Shown: positions 20,086 to 29,308, counted from the first letter of the stretch. The stretch is 62,500 bases of DNA from Lysobacter antibioticus (GCF_001442535.1 NZ_CP013141.1:4323022-4385521); one strand, 5' to 3'. Numbers and translations: made by a program. Notes: generated by a model not told the origin, from the letters alone.

Positions 20086-21107
20086 TAAACCGCCTGCAAC
20101 AACGCCATGTCCCAGCGCGGGGTCACTTTCACCGCCGCGCTTTCGAACTGGCCGGCCTGCAGGCGCAAGGCGCCGGCGTAGGCGATCATCGCGCCGTTGT
20201 CGGTGCAGAACGCCGGACGCGGAAAACAGACCCGGCCGCCGCGCTTTTCCGCCATCGTCGCCAACTTGGCGCGTAGGCGCCGGTTGGCGCCGACGCCGCC
20301 GGCCACCACCAGGGTGTCGCAGCCGGCCGCATCGAGGGCACGCCCGCATTTGATCGCCAGGGTGTCGACCACCGCGTCCTCGAACGCGCGGGCGATGTCG
20401 GCGCGGGTCTGGTCGCTCTGGTCGCTGTTGCGCCAGGCCAGCAGGACCTGGGTCTTGAGGCCGCTGAAGCTGAAGTCCAGGCCAGGGCGGTCGGTCATCG
20501 GGCGGGCGAACTTAAACAGGCCGGGACGGCCGAGCTCGGCCTGCGCCGCCAGCTGCGGGCCGCCGGGGTACGGCAGGCCCATGAGCTTGGCGGTCTTGTC
20601 GAAGGCCTCGCCGGCGGCGTCGTCGAGGGTCTCGCCGAGCAGGCGGTACTGGCCGATCGCGTCGACCGCGACCAACTGGGTGTGCCCGCCGGAGACCAGC
20701 AGGGCCACGAACGGCGGCTGCGGGCGGCCCAGCGGGTCGTCCTCCATCAGCGGCGCCAGCAAGTGGCCTTCCATGTGGTGGACGCCGATCGCCGGCACGT
20801 CCAGGGCCCAGGCCAGCGCGCGCGCCACCCCGGCCCCGACCAGCAAGGCCCCGACCAGGCCGGGGCCGGCGGTGTAGGCGACCCCGTCGAGCTCGTTCAC
20901 GTCCAGGCCGGACTCGGCCAGGGTCTGGCGGATCAGCGGCAGCAGCTTGCGCACGTGGTCGCGGCTGGCCAGCTCCGGGACCACCCCGCCGTACTCGGCG
21001 TGCAGGGCGATCTGGCTGTACAGCGCATGGGCGCGCAGGCCGGCATCGGTGTCGTAAACGGCCACACCGGTCTCGTCGCAGCTGGTTTCGATGCCCAGGA
21101 CTTTCAT
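20085..21107 (-). CDS. tsaD: tRNA N6-adenosine threonylcarbamoyltransferase
   Basis: The 340-residue ASKHA-fold enzyme transfers the threonylcarbamoyl group to A37 of ANN-decoding tRNAs together with TsaB and TsaE. It starts [19 protein letters not shown], the universal N-terminus. The metal-binding [12 protein letters not shown] (two His) and the nucleotide-binding [10 protein letters not shown] are intact, as is [12 protein letters not shown] near the C-terminus. ATG 21107 was preferred to a GTG two codons upstream. It is divergent from rpsU, a common arrangement in proteobacteria. Confidence 0.97.
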   Translation of the reverse strand: MKVLGIETSCDETGVAVYDTDAGLRAHALYSQIALHAEYGGVVPELASRDHVRKLLPLIRQTLAESGLDVNELDGVAYTAGPGLVGALLVGAGVARALAWALDVPAIGVHHMEGHLLAPLMEDDPLGRPQPPFVALLVSGGHTQLVAVDAIGQYRLLGETLDDAAGEAFDKTAKLMGLPYPGGPQLAAQAELGRPGLFKFARPMTDRPGLDFSFSGLKTQVLLAWRNSDQSDQTRADIARAFEDAVVDTLAIKCGRALDAAGCDTLVVAGGVGANRRLRAKLATMAEKRGGRVCFPRPAFCTDNGAMIAYAGALRLQAGQFESAAVKVTPRWDMALLQAV

Positions 21108-21165
21108 CGGCACCCTGCTCGGCGCGCCGATTTCTGGGAGAATGTCGGATTCATGGGTGCCTATG

Positions 21166-21195
21166 TTGCACCTTCCGCAGGAGCATCGCTATAAT
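21166..21195 (+). promoter_or_regulatory. Sigma-70 promoter of rpsU
   Basis: TTGCAC (21166-21171) and a perfect TATAAT (21190-21195) are separated by 18 nt, about 50 nt upstream of the rpsU start. This is the clearest promoter in the window. Confidence 0.85.
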
Positions 21196-21245
21196 GCGCG
21201 GCTCTCCCGGTCTGCCCGGGCCGGTTCCCGTTAACGAGATTACGT

Positions 21246-21461
21246 ATGCCCAGCGTCAAAGTCCGCGAAAACGAGCCTTTCGAGTTTGCCCTGCGTCGCT
21301 TCAAGCGCACCTGCGAGAAGGCCGGTGTACTGGCTGAAACCCGCAAGCGCGAGTTCTATGAGAAGCCGACCCAGGAGCGCAAGCGCAAGGCCGCCGCGGC
21401 GGTGAAGCGCCAGGCGCGTCGCGCGTCGCGCGACGTCACCAAGCGCCAGCGCTTGTACTGA
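21246..21461 (+). CDS. rpsU: 30S ribosomal protein S21
   Basis: A 71-residue very basic protein with the S21 pattern [21 protein letters not shown] and [17 protein letters not shown] followed by a Lys/Arg-rich tail. S21 binds the 30S subunit near the anti-Shine-Dalgarno region and aids initiation. It heads the classical macromolecular synthesis cluster (rpsU, dnaG, rpoD), here with yqeY inserted next. It has its own strong promoter and is followed by a terminator, so downstream genes depend on read-through or other promoters. Confidence 0.97.
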   Translation: MPSVKVRENEPFEFALRRFKRTCEKAGVLAETRKREFYEKPTQERKRKAAAAVKRQARRASRDVTKRQRLY

Positions 21462-21517
21462 TCGTTCGTTCCGCGCGACCCGGCTTCAGCGCCGGCGTTT
21501 GCGGGGAACGACCATCA

Positions 21518-21550
21518 AGCCGGCTGCGCCTCGGGCGCTGCCGGCTTTTT
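21518..21550 (+). terminator. Rho-independent terminator after rpsU
   Basis: The stem AGCCGGC-T-GCGCC with loop TCG and its complement is followed by TTTTT. It lies between rpsU and yqeY and probably attenuates rather than ends the cluster. Confidence 0.85.
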
Positions 21551-21669
21551 GCGTTTCCGTCGCCGCGAACCGGAACCGCATCACGCTGCCGCGTCCGTCG
21601 TGCCGGGCCCTTGGGCCGGTGCAGCGCATGCCGGCGGCCCTCCCCTTTCCGCAACACTAAGGTCAGACC

Positions 21670-22116
21670 ATGAACCTCAAGCAACGCCTCACCGACGACA
21701 TGAAGGCCGCGATGAAGAGCGGCGACAAGCAGTCCCTCGGCGTGATCCGCCTGATCAACGCCGCGCTCAAGCAGAAGGAAGTCGACGAGCGCATCGAGCT
21801 CGACGACACCGCGGTGATCGCGATCCTCGACAAGATGATCAAGCAGCGCCGCGACTCGGTCAGCCAGTACGAGGCGGCCGCGCGCGAGGACCTGGCCTCG
21901 ATCGAACGCGACGAGATCGTGGTGATCGAACGCTACGTCCCGGCCAAGCTCGGCGAGGCCGAGATCCTGGTCGTGCTGGAGGAAGTCATCGCCGAAGTCG
22001 GTGCGGCCGCGCCGTCCGACCTGGGCAAGCTGATGGGCCCGCTGAAGGCCAAGCTGGGCGGCAAGGCCGATATGGGCCTGGTCTCGGCGCTGGCTAAGAA
22101 GCGCCTGGCGGGCTGA
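21670..22116 (+). CDS. yqeY: YqeY/GatB C-terminal-like domain protein
   Basis: A 148-residue soluble helical protein beginning MNLKQRLTDDMKAAMKSGD, with SLGVIRLINAALKQKEVD and YEAAAREDLASIERDEI, characteristic of the YqeY family. The C-terminal helices resemble the tail domain of GatB, which binds tRNA in the Asp/Glu-tRNA amidotransferase, so a tRNA-linked role is suspected but unproven. Its position between rpsU and dnaG is conserved in many proteobacteria. Confidence 0.92.
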   Translation: MNLKQRLTDDMKAAMKSGDKQSLGVIRLINAALKQKEVDERIELDDTAVIAILDKMIKQRRDSVSQYEAAAREDLASIERDEIVVIERYVPAKLGEAEILVVLEEVIAEVGAAAPSDLGKLMGPLKAKLGGKADMGLVSALAKKRLAG

Positions 22117-22153
22117 GTTCGCTCGAAAGGTGAAGGCCTGGCTTCGGGCCGGC

Positions 22154-22280
22154 CCTCACCCCAGCCCTCTCCCGCGAGCGGGAGAGGGGACTGGCCTGCC
22201 TGCCAGGACGGTTTCGTCGAGTCTGGCGACCCCGCTCGCTCGCCCCGCTCACTCGCTTGCCGAAGAGGGGTTGGGTGAGG
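22154..22280. repeat. Intergenic element bounded by CCTCACCCC inverted repeats
   Basis: The left end CCTCACCCCAGCCCTCTC and right end GAAGAGGGGTTGGGTGAGG are inverted copies with a few mismatches. The left end also contains a perfect internal hairpin CCCTCTCCCGC/GCGGGAGAGGG. This is a very common intergenic repeat type in proteobacteria. Confidence 0.75.
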
Positions 22281-22345
22281 ACCCGTCGAACCAACCCGCA
22301 ACCGCAAGAACCCGCCCGCAAGGGCCGCACACCCGGAGGTGCACC

Positions 22346-22599
22346 ATGAAGCGTCACGACCCCAACGCCGTCTGCTTTCGAGCCGACCCGCGAAATCACG
22401 CGTAAGCGCCGCAAGGGCTTCCCGTCCGAAACCCGCGTCAAGCGCGGCCCGCGCCTGGTCCACGGCGACAAGGAACTGCTGGAGAAACTGGGCCGCAACG
22501 ATCCTTGCCCGTGCGGCTCCACGCGGAGGTTCAAGGAACTGTTGCCTGCGCGACGGCCGCTACGAAGGTTCCGAACGCGATCACTACTTCAGGGACTGA
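22346..22599 (+). pseudogene. Small SEC-C zinc-motif protein gene with two single-base insertions
   Basis: After a good GGAGGTG ribosome site, the ATG reads [10 protein letters not shown], then the frame breaks. With one T removed from the TTT near 22379 the frame continues [20 protein letters not shown] up to [10 protein letters not shown], the start of a SEC-C metal-binding motif. With one G removed near 22530 it continues [20 protein letters not shown] to the TGA. The repaired product is 83 residues with the four Cys of SEC-C (CxC...CC). The span is 254 nt, or 3n+2, as two insertions predict. Whether this is decay or sequencing error cannot be decided here. SEC-C motifs bind zinc in SecA and many small proteins. 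Confidence 0.75.
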
Positions 22600-22618
22600 T
22601 CGCAACCGATAGCTGCGG

Positions 22619-22652
22619 ATAGCCGCCGATCGCGACGGTTATCGGCGGCTAT
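22619..22652 (+). other. Perfect 12-bp hairpin upstream of a terminator
   Basis: ATAGCCGCCGAT and ATCGGCGGCTAT form a perfect stem with a 10-nt loop, 19 nt after the SEC-C stop codon. It stands directly before the terminator hairpin at 22658 and may stabilise the transcript end. Confidence 0.6.
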
Positions 22653-22657
22653 GGCGA

Positions 22658-22685
22658 ACGGCCGGGCCTCGGGCCCGGCCGTTTT
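22658..22685 (+). terminator. Rho-independent terminator after the SEC-C gene
   Basis: The stem ACGGCCGGGCC with its complement, loop TCG, is followed by TTTT. It lies about 60 nt after the stop codon. Confidence 0.75.
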
Positions 22686-22775
22686 CGTCCGGCGCCTCCA
22701 CACCGCGCCCACGCCTCGCTAACCTGGGCCCCGGATACTGAAACCGGCGATCCACGCGCCGTCATCGCGAGCCGC

Positions 22776-23753
22776 ATGCCCTCGACCCCACCCCAACCTC
22801 TTTCCAGCGAGCGCCCACCCGAGCGCGATGCCGTCGCGGCGGCCGAAGCGGCCGACCATGGCCCGATGCAGCGCATCCACGCCCTGCAGGCGCGCCTGGA
22901 GCAAAGCTGGGTGGCCAAGTTCGCCCAGCGTTTCATCGACTACGACATCCTCGCCCTGGCCGCGGCGCTGTCCTTCTACACCCTGCTGTCGCTGGCGCCA
23001 TTGGTGCTGATGGTGCTGTGGCTGACCACCGCGCTGTACCCCTCGGCGCAGGAAGAATTCTTCCGCCAGATCGGCCTGCTGGTCGGCGATCAGGTCGAGA
23101 GCACCGCCCGCCTGATCGTCGCCAACGCCGAAAACCGCCCCGGCACCGGCTCGTTGGCGGCCCTGCTGGGCACGCTGGCCTTGCTGGTCGGCGCCTCGGC
23201 CGTGTTCGGCCAGTTGCAGGCCGCCCTCAACCGGGTGTTCCGTAGCGACGCCAAGCGCCTCGGCGGCCTCGCCGCCTGGCTGCGCAAGCGCCTGCTGTCG
23301 TTCGGCATGGTCATCAGCGTCGGCTTCCTGCTGGTGGTGTCGATGGCGGTGCAGGCGGCGCTGCAGTTGCTGATCGCCTACGTGCCCGACCTGCTGCCGG
23401 TGTTCGCCGCGATCGTCTCGTTCGCGCTCTACGCCCTGGTGTTCGCGGCGATGTACCGCTGGCTGCCGGACCGCCCGGTCAGCCGGCGCCGGGCCTTGTT
23501 CGGCGGCGCCCTGACCGCGGGGCTGTTCATGCTCGGACGCAGCGCGATCGGCCTCTACCTCGGCCAAGCCAGCCTCGGCACCGCCTACGGCCCGGCCGGC
23601 GGCCTGGTGATCATGCTGGTGTGGATGTACTACTGCGCCGTGGTGTTCCTGCTCGGCGCCCTGATCACCGCCATGCTCGACGAGCACGCCCGCGTGCGCA
23701 GGCGCCTGGCCGACGAACGCGCCATCGCCGGCCTCGACGCGTCCGGGGCCTGA
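22776..23753 (+). CDS. YihY/BrkB-family inner-membrane protein
   Basis: The 325-residue protein has six transmembrane segments and the family blocks FIDYDILALAAALSFYTLLSL, GASAVFGQLQAALNRVF and GPAGGLVIMLVWMYYCAVVFLLGA (each well conserved; key words ALSFYTL and NRVF). It was once called ribonuclease BN, an assignment later withdrawn; BrkB of Bordetella is linked to serum resistance. The true function is unknown. It is read between yqeY and dnaG in the same direction but behind a terminator. The long N-terminal extension before the first helix (about 45 residues) is typical for the group. Confidence 0.9.
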   Translation: MPSTPPQPLSSERPPERDAVAAAEAADHGPMQRIHALQARLEQSWVAKFAQRFIDYDILALAAALSFYTLLSLAPLVLMVLWLTTALYPSAQEEFFRQIGLLVGDQVESTARLIVANAENRPGTGSLAALLGTLALLVGASAVFGQLQAALNRVFRSDAKRLGGLAAWLRKRLLSFGMVISVGFLLVVSMAVQAALQLLIAYVPDLLPVFAAIVSFALYALVFAAMYRWLPDRPVSRRRALFGGALTAGLFMLGRSAIGLYLGQASLGTAYGPAGGLVIMLVWMYYCAVVFLLGALITAMLDEHARVRRRLADERAIAGLDASGA

Positions 23754-23942
23754 GCGGCGGCGCCGCGAACCCGGCACTTGACCGGCCACGCCGCGAACTC
23801 AGCGCTTGAAGCGACGACACCGCCGATTCGACACGCAGCGGCCACGACCCGAACCGTCGCGGGCCGGCCGCGCATGGCATCCTAGACACCTTCTCCGTTA
23901 GACCACGACGAGCAACGCCGCCCCTTCGCGGGCGCCCTACGC

Positions 23943-25688
23943 ATGGCCCGCATTCCCGACGGTTTCATCGACGACCTCCTGGCGCGCACCGACATCGTCG
24001 AGGTGATCGGTACGCGCGTGCCGTTGAAACGCCAGGGCAAGGAATACTCGGCGCGCTGTCCGTTCCACGACGAGCGCTCGCCCTCGTTCACGGTCTCGCC
24101 GACCAAGCAGTTCTATCACTGCTTCGGTTGCGGCGCGCACGGCACCGCGATCAGCTTCCTGATGAACTACGACCGCCTCGAATTCCTCGATGCGGTCGAG
24201 GACTTGGCCAAGCGGGTCGGCGTCGAAGTGCCGCGCGACACCCGCGCGCGCAACGAAGACTCCGACACCCAAGAGTTGTTCAGCACGGTCGAAGCGGCAT
24301 CGCGCTTCTTCCAGAAACAATACGGCCACAGCGGCAAGGCCCAGGGTTATCTCGACAGCCGCGGCGTCAGCGCCGACATCCGCGAACGCTTCGGCATCGG
24401 CTATGCACCCGACGGTTTCAACGCCTTGCGCGACGCGCTCGGCACCGACGATCGGCGCATGAAACTGCTCGAACGCGCCGGCCTGTTCTCGAAGAACGAC
24501 AGCGGCCGCGTCTACGACAAATTCCGCGACCGGGTGATGTTCCCGATCCACGACCGGCGCGGGCGCACCATCGCCTTCGGCGGCCGCGTGCTCGACAAGG
24601 AAGACGGCCCGAAGTACCTCAACTCGCCGGAGACGCCGCTGTTCCACAAGGGCCGCGAACTCTACGGCCTGTGGCAGGTGCGCCAGACCCATAACAAGAT
24701 CCCGCGCCTGATCGTCGTCGAAGGCTATATGGACGTGATCGCGCTGTTCCAGCACGGCGTCGACACTGCCGTGGCGACCCTGGGCACGGCGACCACGCCC
24801 GATCACGCCGAGCTGTTGTTTCGCAACGCCGCCGACGTGTATTTCTGTTTCGACGGCGACCGCGCCGGACGCGGCGCGGCCTGGAAGGCGGTCGAGTCGG
24901 TGCTGCCGCGCATGAAGGACGGGCGCCAGGCCTTCTTCCTGTTCCTGCCCGACGGCGAAGACCCGGATTCGCTGGTGCGCCAGGAAGGCGCCGACGGTTT
25001 CGACCGCCGCCTGCGCGAGGCCACGCCGTTGTCGCAATTCCTGTTCGACTCGCTGGCCGCCGACGTCAACCTCAATACCCTCGAAGGCAAGGGCCGCCTG
25101 GCCGAGCGCGCCAAGCCGCTGCTCGCGCAGATTCCCGACGGCGCTTTCGGCGACCTGATGAAGCAGCGCCTGACCGAACTGACCGGCGTCGGCGCGCGCG
25201 CCTCGACACCGGACACCCACGTGCCGGCCCAGCGCGCCCATGGCGGCGGGCGCCACGCGCCGACGCCCAAGCGCAGCCTGGTGCGCAGCGCGATCTCGGT
25301 GTTGCTGCAGAAGCCGTCGCTGGCCGCCGCGCTAACCCCGCCCTACCGTTTCGCCGAACTGCGCCAGCCCGGCATCGACCTGCTCGTCGAGATCGTCGAC
25401 CTGGTCCAGCAACGCCCGGAAATCAGCACCGGCGCCCTGCTCGAACAATTCGCCGGCCACGAACAGGCCGGCGCCCTGCAGAAGCTCGCCAGCCAGAGCT
25501 TCCCCGGCGACGACGACACCTTGCAGCGCGAGTTTCTCGATGCGGTCGCTCAACTCGACAAACAGACCATCGAACAGCGCCTGGCCGAGTTGCAGCACCA
25601 GCACCGCGAGGTCGGCCTGAGCACCGAGGAAAAACGCGAGCTGCTGTCGCTGCAGCAGGCGCGGTTGGCGAAAGCGCCGAATAGCTGA
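23943..25688 (+). CDS. dnaG: DNA primase
   Basis: The 581-residue primase makes RNA primers at the replication fork. The N-terminal CHC2 zinc ribbon has C39, H42, C60 and C63 (CPFH...CFGC). The RNA polymerase core follows, with the basic FPIHDRRGRTIAFGGR, then the Toprim motifs VVEGYMDVIAL (Glu) and CFDGDRAGRGAA (DxD). The C-terminal ~150 residues form the DnaB-interacting helical domain. Length fits the family (about 580). It is the third member of the rpsU-yqeY-dnaG block; rpoD, the usual next gene, is not adjacent here, a difference from the E. coli operon. Confidence 0.97.
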   Translation: MARIPDGFIDDLLARTDIVEVIGTRVPLKRQGKEYSARCPFHDERSPSFTVSPTKQFYHCFGCGAHGTAISFLMNYDRLEFLDAVEDLAKRVGVEVPRDTRARNEDSDTQELFSTVEAASRFFQKQYGHSGKAQGYLDSRGVSADIRERFGIGYAPDGFNALRDALGTDDRRMKLLERAGLFSKNDSGRVYDKFRDRVMFPIHDRRGRTIAFGGRVLDKEDGPKYLNSPETPLFHKGRELYGLWQVRQTHNKIPRLIVVEGYMDVIALFQHGVDTAVATLGTATTPDHAELLFRNAADVYFCFDGDRAGRGAAWKAVESVLPRMKDGRQAFFLFLPDGEDPDSLVRQEGADGFDRRLREATPLSQFLFDSLAADVNLNTLEGKGRLAERAKPLLAQIPDGAFGDLMKQRLTELTGVGARASTPDTHVPAQRAHGGGRHAPTPKRSLVRSAISVLLQKPSLAAALTPPYRFAELRQPGIDLLVEIVDLVQQRPEISTGALLEQFAGHEQAGALQKLASQSFPGDDDTLQREFLDAVAQLDKQTIEQRLAELQHQHREVGLSTEEKRELLSLQQARLAKAPNS

Positions 25689-25708
25689 AGCCGCCGCTCT
25701 GCTCTCGG

Positions 25709-25911
25709 GTAGGAGCGACGCAAGTCGCGACCAACCGCAGAAGTGATCGAAAGCGCATCAACCGAAGCCCGGCCATTCGTCCTGCTTTGGCCGTAGCACG
25801 CTGTCTGCCCGGTATTCGGGCAGAACGCTGCCGCACACCTACGGATTGATCCCAACCTGTACCGGTTCGTTGCAGCCGACGGCTCGCAATCGCGGCTCGC
25901 GCCGCTCCTAC
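25709..25911. repeat. REPIN-like element C after dnaG
   Basis: Left REP GTAGGAGCGACGC...GTCGCGACC begins 20 nt past the dnaG stop. The inverted right REP ends at 25911. The left inner flank AACCGCAGAAGTGATCGAAA is shared with elements A, B and E, whereas the centre is unrelated and includes its own CTGCCCG/CGGGCAG hairpin. Confidence 0.85.
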
Positions 25912-25930
25912 CCTGTAGAGGCGACGCTTC

Positions 25931-27052
25931 TCATCCCCACACCTCACCCATCACCCGGGCGAAATTGCCGCCGAGGATCTTGCCGATGCGCGCATCGGAA
26001 TGGCCGCGCGCCGACAGCAACACCGCCAGGGTCTGGAAACGGTCGACCGTGTTGAGATCGGGCACGAACAAATACACCTCTTCGCTTTCGCCGGCCGCCG
26101 AGATGCCGAGCCGGCGCCGTTCCCGGATCGCCTCGCGGTGCTGCTGCTTGTACTTCTCGCTCAGGCGCACCGGCGAGACGAGGTTGTCGGTGCCGATGCC
26201 GACATGGTCTTCGCCGCAGACCTTCAAGGCGTGTTCGAGGTGGCGGATGACGTCGGCCGCGGTGGTCTGGCCGCTTACGCGCAGGAACGGCATCAGATAG
26301 ATACCGACCACGCCGCCGCCGTCGGCAACCGCGCGCAGTTCGGCATCGGTCTTGTTGCGCGGCCGCTCGACCAGCGACGCGCAACCGGTGTGGCTGATCA
26401 ACACCGGCGCCTTCGACGCGGCGATCGCCTCGGCCGCGGTGCGGCGCCCGCTGTGGGCCAGGTCGACCAGGATGCGCCGCTCGTTGAGGCGTTCGACCAG
26501 ACTGTGGCCGAAGCGACTGAGGCCGGCGTTGCCAGGCTCCAGGCAACCGTCGCCGACCAGGTTGCGCAGGTTGTAGGTCAGTTGCACGGTGCGCACGCCG
26601 AGCCGGTGGAAGTCGTCGACGCGCTCGAGCTTCTCGCCGATCGGCGCGCTGTCCTGGAATTGATAGACCACGCCGAGTTTCTTCTCGCGCCGCGCGGTGT
26701 CCAGGTCGGCGCGGTTGCGCACCGCCATGAACACCTCGGGATGGGCGAGGATTTCGTTCTCCCAGAAACCGATGCTGCGCACCGTTTCCTCGTAGGCGCC
26801 TTCGTACTGCGCGACCGGGCCGACCGTGATCTGGATCACGCGCAGGCCGCTGCGGCGCGCCTCGTCGACGAGTTGCGGCGACAGCGCCGCGCCCGGCGCC
26901 CCGTCTTCGCCGGCGATGAAGCCGCAGCCGTCGACCACCATCGCGTCCGCATACGGCGCCCAGCGCGGCGCCGCGGCCCAGGCGCGGCCGCCGGCCCACG
27001 CACTGGCGAGCGCGCCCGCGCCGCCGATCAGAAACGTCCTTCTGTCGATCAT
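25931..27052 (-). CDS. Tat-exported M19 (renal dipeptidase)-like protein lacking part of the metal site
   Basis: This 373-residue protein has a twin-arginine signal (DRRTFLIGGAGALASAWAGG) and the M19 barrel. The central metal ligands are present as DLAHSG (H200) and LISHTG (H221). The N-terminal HxD of active membrane dipeptidases is replaced: DGHND is here DGCGF (residues 41-45). The bridging Glu region reads VVYQFQDS, with Gln, and the substrate-binding GIGSDFDG reads GIGTDNLV. Canonical zinc dipeptidase activity is therefore doubtful; it may use another metal arrangement or substrate. It is divergent from the S9 peptidase. Confidence 0.8.
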   Translation of the reverse strand: MIDRRTFLIGGAGALASAWAGGRAWAAAPRWAPYADAMVVDGCGFIAGEDGAPGAALSPQLVDEARRSGLRVIQITVGPVAQYEGAYEETVRSIGFWENEILAHPEVFMAVRNRADLDTARREKKLGVVYQFQDSAPIGEKLERVDDFHRLGVRTVQLTYNLRNLVGDGCLEPGNAGLSRFGHSLVERLNERRILVDLAHSGRRTAAEAIAASKAPVLISHTGCASLVERPRNKTDAELRAVADGGGVVGIYLMPFLRVSGQTTAADVIRHLEHALKVCGEDHVGIGTDNLVSPVRLSEKYKQQHREAIRERRRLGISAAGESEEVYLFVPDLNTVDRFQTLAVLLSARGHSDARIGKILGGNFARVMGEVWG

Positions 27053-27259
27053 CGAATCCTCCCTGGATGAGCCCTCGCGCGCGGATGCGGCGATTCGTGC
27101 GCTTGGTCACGCGCTGTCGCGGCACTCTAAGGCAAACGCACCAGCGCTCCAGCCGTGACTTTCGGGACGGATCGCATCGCGGTGGGCGCGTTAAGCTCGG
27201 TATGCGTACGCCAGAATTCCGCTGCGGCAGCGCGCCGCATCCTTCCCGGGAGAACGCCG

Positions 27260-29245
27260 ATGTCGCTGCGCCACGCCATGTCCGTCGCTGCGCTGGCCTT
27301 GGCCTGCGTCTCTCCCGCCCTTGCCACGCAGGTGGCAAAAGACAGCGTCGTGCGCGAGCACACCGGCAACCGCGTCAGCGAGAACGTGCCGGCGCTCGCC
27401 CCGGCCCTGCTCGAACGCCTCGAACGCTACCAGAACACCCGCGGCGCCAGCCTCGGCGGCTGGACCGGCGAGGGCTGCCTGTTGATCGCCACGCGCTTCG
27501 CCGAAACCCAACAGGCGCATCGCGTCTGCGAACCGCTGGGCATGCGCGAGCAATTGACCTTCCATCGCGAACCGCTCAACAGCCTGGACGCCGCGCCGAA
27601 GCCGCTCGATGGCTTCGTGTTCGGCAAGGACGTCGGCGGCAACGAGTTCTGGCAGTTGCACTGGTTCGACCTGGCCACGCGCGAGACCGCCCTGCTCACC
27701 GACGGCAAATCGCGCAACCAGGACGCGCGCTTCTCGCACGACGGCAAGCAGCTCGCCTACAGCAGCACCGCGCGCAACGGCCGCGACATCGACGTGTGGG
27801 TGATGGATCTCGCCACCCGCAAGACGCGCGCCATGGTCGCCGAGGGCGGCACCTGGAGCGCGTCGGACTTCTCGCCCGACGGCAAGCAGTTGCTGGTGAT
27901 CAAGTACGTCTCGGCCAGCGAAACCTATCCGGGCCTGGTCGACCTGGAGACCGGCAAGCTGCAGTTGTTCCCGGTCGACGGCGGCAAGGCGGCGATCAGC
28001 GATTTCCGTTTCTCCAGGGACGGCCAGGCGGTCTATTACGTCTCCGACGAAATCCTCGACGGCAAGCCGCAGGAGTTCGCCAGCTTGCGCCGCCACGAAC
28101 CGGCTAGCGGCAGGTTCGAGGTGCTCAGCGCCGGCATTCCCTGGGACGTCGGCAACCTCAGCCTGGCCGAGGACGGCCGCCACCTGCTGTTCGTCAGCAA
28201 CGAAGACGGCATCGGCAAGCTGCACGTGTTGTCGCTGCCCGATCACCGAGAGCTAAAGCTGCCGGCGCTGCCCATCGGGGTGATCGGCGGCGCCGAGTTC
28301 TCGCCCGACGGCCGGCGCATCGCCGTGTCGATCAACACCGCGACCTCGCCGAGCGACATCTACGTGATCGAGCTGGCGACTCAGCGGCTGGTGCGCTGGA
28401 CCCGCAGCGAGGTCGGCGGGCTCGATGCCGGCCGTTTCGTCACCCCGAGCTTGATCCGCTATCCGACCTTCGACCGCGTCGACGGCCGGCCTCGCACGAT
28501 CCCGGCGTTCTACTACCGGCCGGCGCAGGTCCCGGCCGGCACGAAGCTGCCGGTGGTGATCCAGATCCACGGCGGCCCGGAAGCGCAATCGCAGCCGATC
28601 TTCAACGCCAATGCGCAGTTCCTCGCCAACGAACTCGGCGTGGCGATGCTGGTACCGAACGTGCGCGGTTCGGCCGGTTACGGCCGCACTTACCTGGGCC
28701 TGGACAATGCCGAGAAGCGCGAAGACTCGGTCAAGGACATCGGCGCGCTGCTCGACTGGATCGGCGCCCAGCCCGAACTCGATGCGCAACGCGTCGGCGT
28801 GTATGGCGGCAGCTATGGCGGCTACATGGTGCTGGCCTCGCTGATGCACTACAGCGACCGCATCCGCGCCGGCGTCGACGTGGTCGGCATCTCCGACTTC
28901 AGCACGTTCCTCAGCAACACCGAGTCGTATCGACGCGACCTTCGCCGCGCCGAGTACGGCGATGAGCGCGTGCCCGAGATGAAGGCGGTGTTCGATCGCA
29001 TCTCGCCGCTCAGGAACGCCCGCAAGATCCGTGCGCCGCTGTTCGTCGCCCAGGGCCGCAACGACCCGCGCGTGCCCTATACCGAGGCCGAGCAGATCGT
29101 GAAGGCGGTGCGCGGCAACGGCGTGCCGGTGTGGTTTCTGATGTTCGACGACGAAGGCCACGGCTTCCACAAGAAGGCCAACACCGACTACTTCGGCGCG
29201 GCGATGATGACGTTCTGGCAGCAGCATCTGATCGGCGGGAAGTGA
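27260..29245 (+). CDS. S9-family (prolyl oligopeptidase-type) serine peptidase
   Basis: The 661-residue secreted peptidase has a signal peptide ending near ALATQ. An N-terminal beta-propeller (about 60-400) contains repeated FSHDGKQLAYSS, FSPDGKQLLV, FSRDGQAVYYVS and FSPDGRRIAV blades. The C-terminal alpha/beta hydrolase has VYGGSYGGYM (nucleophile S518), GRNDPRVPY (D602) and DEGHGFHKK (H634). The set matches acylaminoacyl/dipeptidyl peptidases of S9. ATG at 27260 follows GGGAGA. The adjacent, divergent M19-like gene suggests peptide catabolism at the envelope. Confidence 0.93.
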   Translation: MSLRHAMSVAALALACVSPALATQVAKDSVVREHTGNRVSENVPALAPALLERLERYQNTRGASLGGWTGEGCLLIATRFAETQQAHRVCEPLGMREQLTFHREPLNSLDAAPKPLDGFVFGKDVGGNEFWQLHWFDLATRETALLTDGKSRNQDARFSHDGKQLAYSSTARNGRDIDVWVMDLATRKTRAMVAEGGTWSASDFSPDGKQLLVIKYVSASETYPGLVDLETGKLQLFPVDGGKAAISDFRFSRDGQAVYYVSDEILDGKPQEFASLRRHEPASGRFEVLSAGIPWDVGNLSLAEDGRHLLFVSNEDGIGKLHVLSLPDHRELKLPALPIGVIGGAEFSPDGRRIAVSINTATSPSDIYVIELATQRLVRWTRSEVGGLDAGRFVTPSLIRYPTFDRVDGRPRTIPAFYYRPAQVPAGTKLPVVIQIHGGPEAQSQPIFNANAQFLANELGVAMLVPNVRGSAGYGRTYLGLDNAEKREDSVKDIGALLDWIGAQPELDAQRVGVYGGSYGGYMVLASLMHYSDRIRAGVDVVGISDFSTFLSNTESYRRDLRRAEYGDERVPEMKAVFDRISPLRNARKIRAPLFVAQGRNDPRVPYTEAEQIVKAVRGNGVPVWFLMFDDEGHGFHKKANTDYFGAAMMTFWQQHLIGGK

Positions 29246-29294
29246 CCGAGATACGCCCATCGCAAGCGCGAAGTCTTTGAACTGTCACGTTTTC

Positions 29295-29308
29295 CTGGGG
29301 TTTTCCCC
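29295..29308. promoter_or_regulatory. Short palindrome upstream of the nuclease effector
   Basis: TGGGGTTTTCCCCA is a self-complementary 5-bp stem with a 4-nt centre, 65 nt before the effector start codon, in the 127-nt gap after the S9 peptidase. It could be an operator, but no clear promoter elements accompany it. Confidence 0.3.
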
